DNA from: JBBAFS01 sp041655255
GTDB taxonomy: Bacteria > Spirochaetota > Spirochaetia > Sphaerochaetales > Sphaerochaetaceae
DNA: 10,488 nucleotides
NCBI GenBank assembly: GCA_041655255.1
Contig: JBBAFS010000055.1
Span: 1 to 10,488, forward strand
Reading direction: 5' to 3'
Below, one piece after another: positions 6,938-10,488 of the stretch. Both the position numbers and the translations under genes were made by a program. The notes beneath the pieces were generated by a model. It had not been told where the DNA came from. It was given only the letters and a program-made list of their open reading frames with translations, and made no database searches. Numbering within the stretch: position 1 is the stretch's first letter; every line of letters starts with the position of its first letter.

Positions 6938-8029
6938 TTAGAATCCCTCCGTCTTATTAAATTGGTGTAGGTTGTACCACATCACAGGAATGACAGCGAT
7001 TACCAATACAATGGCGATAGCTGACCCTCTTCCATAGTGGAGGAAGCGAAACATCTGTTTGTATTGCATCGAGGCAATTACCTCGGTGCCGTACTCCCCT
7101 CCTGTCATCGTAAAGACGATATCGAAGATCTTAAGAGTAAGAATCACTATGGTGGTAGAGACGGTAATAATCGTCCCTTTGATATATGGAATGATAATAC
7201 TTCTAATAATTCTAAACTCAGATGCACCATCAATTCTCCCTGCCTCAATAATTGTTTGAGGAACTCCTTTTAATGCAGCTGAGATAATCACCATTGCATA
7301 CCCAGTTTGGAGCCACACAAGGATGATAATTAAAAAGAAGTTATTCCACGGTTGGAGGGTAAACCACGCTTGAGGTTCCACATTGAAAAGTGAGACAAAT
7401 GCATTTAATAATCCAATTTGCTCCTCACCAGCTGGTTTATAGGCGTAGACAAAACGCCAAATCACACCAGCACCAACAAATGAGATTGCCATTGGCATAA
7501 AGATAATACTCTTAAAGCCTTTCTCTAATTTAGAGCGGTCGGCTAATAAGGCGATAATTAATCCAAAACCTACTGAACCGGCAGTTCCGAATACGAGCCA
7601 AAGAAGGTTATTTGAAAACGATTCAATCATCTTTGGATTGGTAAATGCAAAGATGTAGTTATCTAAGCCAACAAAGTTTTGTGAGTAGGCATCAAAAAAA
7701 CTAAGATACAGTGATCTAAGGGTAGGAAGAAGTAAAAACCACGTTAAGATAATGAGTGCAGGGCCAACAAAAATAAATGGTTGTACCTTCTTTGCCACTT
7801 TAAGTGGCAAGCGATGTACAATCCAATCGAGGGAGAAAAAGAGAAAGGCAACCCCTCCGACTCCCCAGATGATTGCAACAATGGCAATCACCGATTGGTG
7901 AGCAGCACCACCTCGAAGAAAAAGAAACCCTACCCAAAAGAGGGCCGCTGCCACTATAGGGGCCACCACGGTGATGGCACTTTTACCTACTTTGGTCCAT
8001 CCGTCGCTTCCTAAGCTAATATCACCCAT
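6938..8029 (-). CDS. aglF: ABC transporter inner-membrane permease, AglF/MalF type (CUT1)
   Basis: This 363-aa membrane protein has about eight hydrophobic segments. Two lie in an N-terminal extension (roughly residues 17-38 and 45-68); the remainder form the conserved core from PFIFVGPALIILTWFLLLP onward. Motifs recalled from AglF of alpha-glucoside importers are clear: FVGLDNY, NNLLWLVFG, IFMPMAISFVGAGVIWRF, QIGLLNAF and PWNNFFLIIILVWLQTGYAMVI. The EAA loop begins at Glu262 (EAGRIDGASEFRIIRSIIIP) and docks the ATPase. It partners the AglG-type permease directly downstream. The ATG has an AAGGAG ribosome site 7 nt upstream. The 64-nt gap from the binding-protein gene, the only sizeable one in the operon, holds a hairpin (8053-8077). 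The coding sequence also contains a striking 41-bp dyad at 7781-7821. Confidence 0.9.
   Translation of the reverse strand: MGDISLGSDGWTKVGKSAITVVAPIVAAALFWVGFLFLRGGAAHQSVIAIVAIIWGVGGVAFLFFSLDWIVHRLPLKVAKKVQPFIFVGPALIILTWFLLLPTLRSLYLSFFDAYSQNFVGLDNYIFAFTNPKMIESFSNNLLWLVFGTAGSVGFGLIIALLADRSKLEKGFKSIIFMPMAISFVGAGVIWRFVYAYKPAGEEQIGLLNAFVSLFNVEPQAWFTLQPWNNFFLIIILVWLQTGYAMVIISAALKGVPQTIIEAGRIDGASEFRIIRSIIIPYIKGTIITVSTTIVILTLKIFDIVFTMTGGEYGTEVIASMQYKQMFRFLHYGRGSAIAIVLVIAVIPVMWYNLHQFNKTEGF
7781..7821 (-). repeat. Centre-symmetric 41-bp imperfect palindrome within aglF
   Basis: Inner arms TTGCCACTT (7792-7800) and AAGTGGCAA (7802-7810) are perfect around a single central base at 7801. Outer arms TTGTAC (7781-7786) and GTACAA (7816-7821) are perfect around exactly the same centre, with a 5x5 unpaired internal loop between. 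The region encodes IVHRLPLKVAKKVQ, at the junction of the N-terminal extension and the permease core. Function unknown: it could be an RNA hairpin or a protein-binding dyad. Confidence 0.6.
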
Positions 8030-8052
8030 ACTTCGACTCCTTTATATAACGA

Positions 8053-8077
8053 GCACCACCTTAAAAATTGGTGGTGC
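8053..8077 (-). other. Intercistronic hairpin between binding-protein and permease genes
   Basis: Arms GCACCACC (8053-8060) and GGTGGTGC (8070-8077) form a perfect, G+C-rich 8-bp stem with a 9-nt loop, just after the stop of the binding-protein gene. On the - strand no U-run follows (CGTTATATAAA), so it is unlikely to be a full terminator. Such hairpins at this place in sugar ABC operons are known to protect the upstream message from 3' decay and so favour binding-protein synthesis over permeases; that role is inferred here. Confidence 0.7.
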
Positions 8078-8093
8078 CCATTACTACATGCGC

Positions 8094-9362
8094 TTAGGGC
8101 CATGAACGTTGAACTTCGTCCAACATCTGTTTTACTGGTTTTCCATTCACCCAGTCGACAATTCCTGTCCAAAACGATCCTGCTCCCACTTGTGCTGGCA
8201 TTAAATCTGATGCATCAAAGCGGAATACTTGAGCATCTACTAAAGCTTCAGCTAAAGAGCGCTCAATAGCATTTGGATAGGCGTTTAAGTCTTGATCGAG
8301 ATATGGGAATAGAGCCCCACCCTCTGCTGCCCAAATTTTACCCGAATCCCATGTTGCCAAAAATTCCATGAATTCTCTCACTTCGGGTCGGTCGTTAAAG
8401 ACAACAAATTGATCTCCACCACCTAATACTGGAATACCAAAAGAGGGATCAATTGCTGGAAGGGCAAATACGCCAACTTCCTCTTCTAAGTTATCTTGGA
8501 TACGATCAGGGAAGAATCCTGTGATAAAGTTACCTTGTCGGTGCATCCATGCTTTTGGTGGGGTATCAAACATAGGTCGTTGCGAATCTCCAAAACTTGA
8601 AGTAAGGATGGTATTTTTTCCACCATAGACATACTTTGGATTAAGCCAAATCTCAGCAAGGATATCAAATGCGTGTTGCACTTCAGGTGCGTTAAAGGGG
8701 AGTTCGTTCGAGACCCATTTGTCATACACATCAGGACCTGCAGTACGAAGCATAATATCTTCAATCCAGTCAGTTCCAACCCATCCTGTTGCCCCTCCTG
8801 CTTCAATACCAATTGCCCAAGGGGTATGTCCGTTAGCAACCATTCGATCCATTAAAGAGAGCATCTCATTCCATGTTTTTGGAACTTGATAACCTTCTCT
8901 CTCCCACGCTTTTTTAGGATACCAGACAAAACTCTTTGCATTGACACGGTGAAACACCCCAAAGGCTTGTCCATTGTAAGAGCCAAGATCTTTCCACACT
9001 GGAGCATAGTTGGTATCGACTAGATGTTCTAATGAAGCCCACATAGGTACCAATTTCCCTTGGCTTGCAAAAGTGGCCATTAATCCTGGTTGAGGTAAGC
9101 CTGCTATATCTGGAGCATTTCCACCTTCAACACGAACACTGATGAGAGTTTCAAAGTCTTTAGACCCTTCGTATACAACTTTTATGCCGGTTCTTTGCTC
9201 GAAAGGTTTAATAGCCTCTTCAAAGCGATGTGCTTCTTCGTCAACAAAAGCACCAAACACATGCACTGTCTTTTGATCTTTTGCACCATCTTTTTGCCCT
9301 CCGGCAAATAAAGAAGGAATGAGGATCAACAAGACGAGCAACACTACAGTAAGTTTTTTCAT
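8094..9362 (-). CDS. aglE: AglE-type ABC transporter sugar-binding protein (periplasmic, alpha-glucoside)
   Basis: The protein is 422 aa from the ATG at 9362. Residues 1-20 are a signal peptide: basic MKK, a hydrophobic core of L and V, and a cleavage site …SLFA/GGQ. There is no lipobox cysteine, and I see no cysteine anywhere in the protein, so it should be a soluble periplasmic protein cut by signal peptidase I. The mature part is a family 1 extracellular solute-binding protein: VHVFGAFVDEEAHRFEEAIKPF, RTGIKVVYEGSKDFET, GNAPDIAGLPQPG, TWNEMLSLM, APEVQHAFDILAEIW, GGGDQFVVF, and a terminal FWTGIVDWVNG…VQRSWP that resembles AglE proteins. The longer in-frame start at 9404 would bury the signal peptide behind 14 polar residues; AGGAG 6 nt before 9362 fixes the shorter start. 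First gene of the operon, directly behind the operator-promoter. Its sugar is probably an alpha-glucoside (maltose, trehalose, sucrose or kojibiose type); I cannot say which. Confidence 0.9.
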   Translation of the reverse strand: MKKLTVVLLVLLILIPSLFAGGQKDGAKDQKTVHVFGAFVDEEAHRFEEAIKPFEQRTGIKVVYEGSKDFETLISVRVEGGNAPDIAGLPQPGLMATFASQGKLVPMWASLEHLVDTNYAPVWKDLGSYNGQAFGVFHRVNAKSFVWYPKKAWEREGYQVPKTWNEMLSLMDRMVANGHTPWAIGIEAGGATGWVGTDWIEDIMLRTAGPDVYDKWVSNELPFNAPEVQHAFDILAEIWLNPKYVYGGKNTILTSSFGDSQRPMFDTPPKAWMHRQGNFITGFFPDRIQDNLEEEVGVFALPAIDPSFGIPVLGGGDQFVVFNDRPEVREFMEFLATWDSGKIWAAEGGALFPYLDQDLNAYPNAIERSLAEALVDAQVFRFDASDLMPAQVGAGSFWTGIVDWVNGKPVKQMLDEVQRSWP

Positions 9363-9368
9363 AACGTA

Positions 9369-9373
9369 CTCCT
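9369..9373 (-). promoter_or_regulatory. Shine-Dalgarno AGGAG deciding the start of the binding-protein gene
   Basis: AGGAG lies 6 nt before the ATG at 9362, within AGAGGAG. It selects this start over the longer in-frame ATG at 9404, which lies inside the operator and has no ribosome site in the predicted transcript. Confidence 0.8.
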
Positions 9374-9375
9374 CT

Positions 9376-9390
9376 GCGCCGAGGTGGCGC
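9376..9390 (-). other. 5' leader hairpin of the operon message
   Basis: GCGCC (9376-9380) and GGCGC (9386-9390) pair perfectly across a 5-nt loop, just upstream of the Shine-Dalgarno of the binding-protein gene. An overlapping alternative pairing, CCTC (9371-9374) with GAGG (9381-9384), would cover the Shine-Dalgarno instead. The all-G/C 5-bp stem should be favoured, leaving the ribosome site free. Any regulatory role is speculative. Confidence 0.4.
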
Positions 9391-9405
9391 TCGTGCACTC
9401 CCATT

Positions 9406-9421
9406 ATGGAAGCGCTTCCAT
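9406..9421. promoter_or_regulatory. LacI-family operator, perfect 16-bp palindrome
   Basis: ATGGAAGCGCTTCCAT is fully self-complementary, with a central CG flanked by AAG/CTT, the classic form of LacI/GalR-family operators. It overlaps the predicted +1 (about 9419) of the operon promoter, so bound repressor would block initiation. The LacI protein at 788-1750 has the hinge leucine that such sites require. It also loosely resembles catabolite (cre-like) sites, so a global LacI-family regulator is an alternative. I found no second copy in the window. Confidence 0.85.
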
Positions 9422-9425
9422 TTGT

Positions 9426-9454
9426 ATTGTTCCATACCTTAGTTCACCTGTCAA
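9426..9454 (-). promoter_or_regulatory. Predicted sigma70-type promoter of the aglEFG-GH65-GH4 operon
   Basis: Read on the - strand, a perfect -35 TTGACA (9449-9454) is followed by a 17-nt spacer and AACAAT (9426-9431, 4/6 to the -10 consensus). An A/T-only tract (9455-9472) lies immediately upstream, like an UP element. The start point is expected near 9419, inside the operator, giving a leader of about 57 nt. The weak -10 and overlapping operator fit a tightly controlled, inducible promoter. Confidence 0.7.
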
Positions 9455-9495
9455 TAAAAATTATTTTTTATTCCTCTTTCCCTCTTTTTCACATC

Positions 9496-9524
9496 TTGTC
9501 ACTTCATCTACGGGTAGTTATGAT
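9496..9524 (+). promoter_or_regulatory. Predicted sigma70-type promoter of trkA, leaderless geometry
   Basis: TTGTCA (9496-9501, 5/6) and TATGAT (9519-9524, 5/6) are separated by an optimal 17 nt. The -10 ends 6 nt before the ATG at 9531, so transcription should begin at or next to that A. This is the same spacing as seen for the lacI gene. The -35 boxes of this promoter and the divergent operon promoter are 41 nt apart, with a pyrimidine-rich stretch between them on the + strand. Confidence 0.65.
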
Positions 9525-9530
9525 GGGGCA

Positions 9531-10488
9531 ATGAAAGTCGTAATATTAGGGGCAGGAAGAAGAGGCACTCTTTTAGCTCGCCACCTCATCAGCGAGAAGC
9601 GTGATGTGATAGTTATCGACAACGATCCAAGAAAAGTTGCCGAGATTCAAAGAAAGCTCGATTGTATGGCAGTAGTCGGTTCAGGAACCGACCCTGAAAA
9701 ACTCAACTCAATCGATGTGCAAACTTCGGAGTACTTTATCGCAGTTACCGATAGTGATGAGATAAATTTAGTAGCATGTGGGATTGTAGAGAATTTACAA
9801 CCAAAGGTAGTCACTGTTGCTGCTATTCGTAATCTCACCTACACCGGTAAAGGGGGATTACCTCATACCATTTTGGGCATTAACCATATTGTGAATCCTG
9901 AAGCTGAAACGGCTAAATCGATTTATGCCAATATTGAAAGAGGGTTACTTAGTGATGTGGTTGCTTTTGATCGATCAAAATTAGTGTTATTTAATCTCTT
10001 TATTGAAGAGAAATCCCGTTTTGCCAACCAAGATATTGCCCATTGTCGCTCCTCTATTGGACCTGAGTTTGTTATCGTAGCGATAAATCGTGACAATAAA
10101 GGACTTATCCCATCAGGTAGCAGTATTGTCCACCCAGGTGATACCTTAGCTGTGGCAGCCAACAGTGATGATAAAGCTGCTATTTATAAAGTGTTTGGTC
10201 AAAAGAAAACCAAAGCAAAGAAGATTGTCATTGTAGGAGGATCTAAGATTGCTCGATTCTTACTTCGTTCCTTTGATCAGTCCCATCACAAAGATATTAA
10301 ACTCATAGACCGAGACAAAGAGGTGTGTGAACGCTTTGCCTCACTCTTTCCTAAGCTTTTGGTGATTAACAGTGATGTGACTGATGAGACGCTGTTTGAA
10401 GATGAGAGATTGGCATCAAGCGATCTTCTTATTAGCCTCACTGATAATGATGAACTAAACACGATCATTGCAATCTTTGGTAAGCAAG
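9531..10488 (+). CDS. trkA: TrkA-type potassium uptake regulatory protein (RCK/KTN domains), 3' truncated
   Basis: The frame is open from the ATG at 9531 to the window end: 319 codons with no stop. The first RCK_N (Rossmann) domain covers about residues 1-120: VVILGAGRRGTLLARHL with G7-x-G9-x-x-G12, then acidic D30 at the end of strand two (VIVIDND), indicating NAD(H)/nucleotide binding. An RCK_C domain follows at about 135-215 (…IVAINRDNKGLIPSGSSIVHPGDTLAVAA). A second RCK_N begins near residue 224 (KKIVIVGGSKIARFLL); its third glycine is replaced by Ala, as often in the second half. This duplicated layout is that of TrkA, the cytoplasmic gating subunit of Trk/Ktr potassium channels; full length is usually about 450 aa, so roughly 130 residues are missing. 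The partner trkH is not in view. No in-frame start lies upstream and the GGGG only 2 nt before the ATG is too close for a normal ribosome site. It is unrelated in function to the divergent sugar operon. Confidence 0.92.
   Translation, partial: MKVVILGAGRRGTLLARHLISEKRDVIVIDNDPRKVAEIQRKLDCMAVVGSGTDPEKLNSIDVQTSEYFIAVTDSDEINLVACGIVENLQPKVVTVAAIRNLTYTGKGGLPHTILGINHIVNPEAETAKSIYANIERGLLSDVVAFDRSKLVLFNLFIEEKSRFANQDIAHCRSSIGPEFVIVAINRDNKGLIPSGSSIVHPGDTLAVAANSDDKAAIYKVFGQKKTKAKKIVIVGGSKIARFLLRSFDQSHHKDIKLIDRDKEVCERFASLFPKLLVINSDVTDETLFEDERLASSDLLISLTDNDELNTIIAIFGKQ

Noticed and set aside
8486..8839. 117-codon frame on the - strand within the binding-protein gene
   Set aside because: It is an alternative frame of a confidently identified gene with no family resemblance or translation signals.
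9363..9404. Longer start (ATG at 9404) for the binding protein
   Set aside because: It would place 14 polar residues before the signal peptide, start within the operator near the predicted +1, and lacks a ribosome site; AGGAG fits the ATG at 9362.

Overview
The window is a compact, moderately A+T-rich bacterial chromosome segment. It carries one complete sugar-utilisation locus between two unrelated partial loci. No rRNA, tRNA, mobile element or CRISPR array is visible, and no gene-free stretch exceeds about 170 bases. The organism looks like a Gram-negative-type (diderm) bacterium. The transporter's binding protein has an ordinary signal peptide (…SLFA/GGQ…) with no lipobox cysteine, so it should float free in a periplasm. 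That signal-peptide style and the gene content suggest a spirochaete of the Sphaerochaeta/Treponema type, but this is a tentative impression, not a proof.

Layout. (1) Positions 2-756, + strand: the 3' end of a yedF-like selenium/sulfur-carrier gene, overlapped by 4 nt by a small DUF3343 gene, its usual partner. (2) Positions 788-1750, + strand: a LacI-family regulator. (3) Positions 9362 down to 1752, - strand: a five-gene operon in the order AglE-type sugar-binding protein, AglF-type permease, AglG-type permease, a fused GH65 disaccharide phosphorylase/beta-phosphoglucomutase, and a GH4 NAD-dependent glycosidase. From the first permease onward the genes are 1 to 10 nt apart, each with a clear Shine-Dalgarno. 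The operon has a sigma70-like promoter (9426-9454) with a 16-bp perfect palindrome (9406-9421) over the predicted transcription start, typical of a LacI-family operator. (4) Positions 9531-10488, + strand: a TrkA/RCK potassium-uptake regulatory protein, cut off by the window end and divergent from the operon.

How the genes work together. An alpha-linked glucose disaccharide (or related alpha-glucoside) is bound by AglE and imported through AglFG. The ATPase is not encoded here and must come from elsewhere. Inside the cell the GH65 domain would split the sugar with phosphate into glucose plus beta-glucose-1-phosphate. The fused C-terminal HAD domain would convert that to glucose-6-phosphate for glycolysis. 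The GH4 enzyme would hydrolyse the same or a related glycoside by its NAD/Mn-dependent redox route. The LacI protein, convergent with the operon's distal end, is the natural candidate for binding the palindrome and responding to the sugar.

Notable points: the phosphorylase-mutase fusion; two genes (lacI and trkA) whose promoters are placed so that transcription should start on the A of the ATG, without a Shine-Dalgarno (possible leaderless mRNAs); a centre-symmetric 41-bp dyad inside the AglF gene; an 11-bp perfect hairpin inside the GH65 gene; and a stable hairpin in the only sizeable gap within the operon, between the binding-protein and permease genes. The locus resembles known alpha-glucoside (agl) and kojibiose-type systems. 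I see no evidence of a wholly new class of system.
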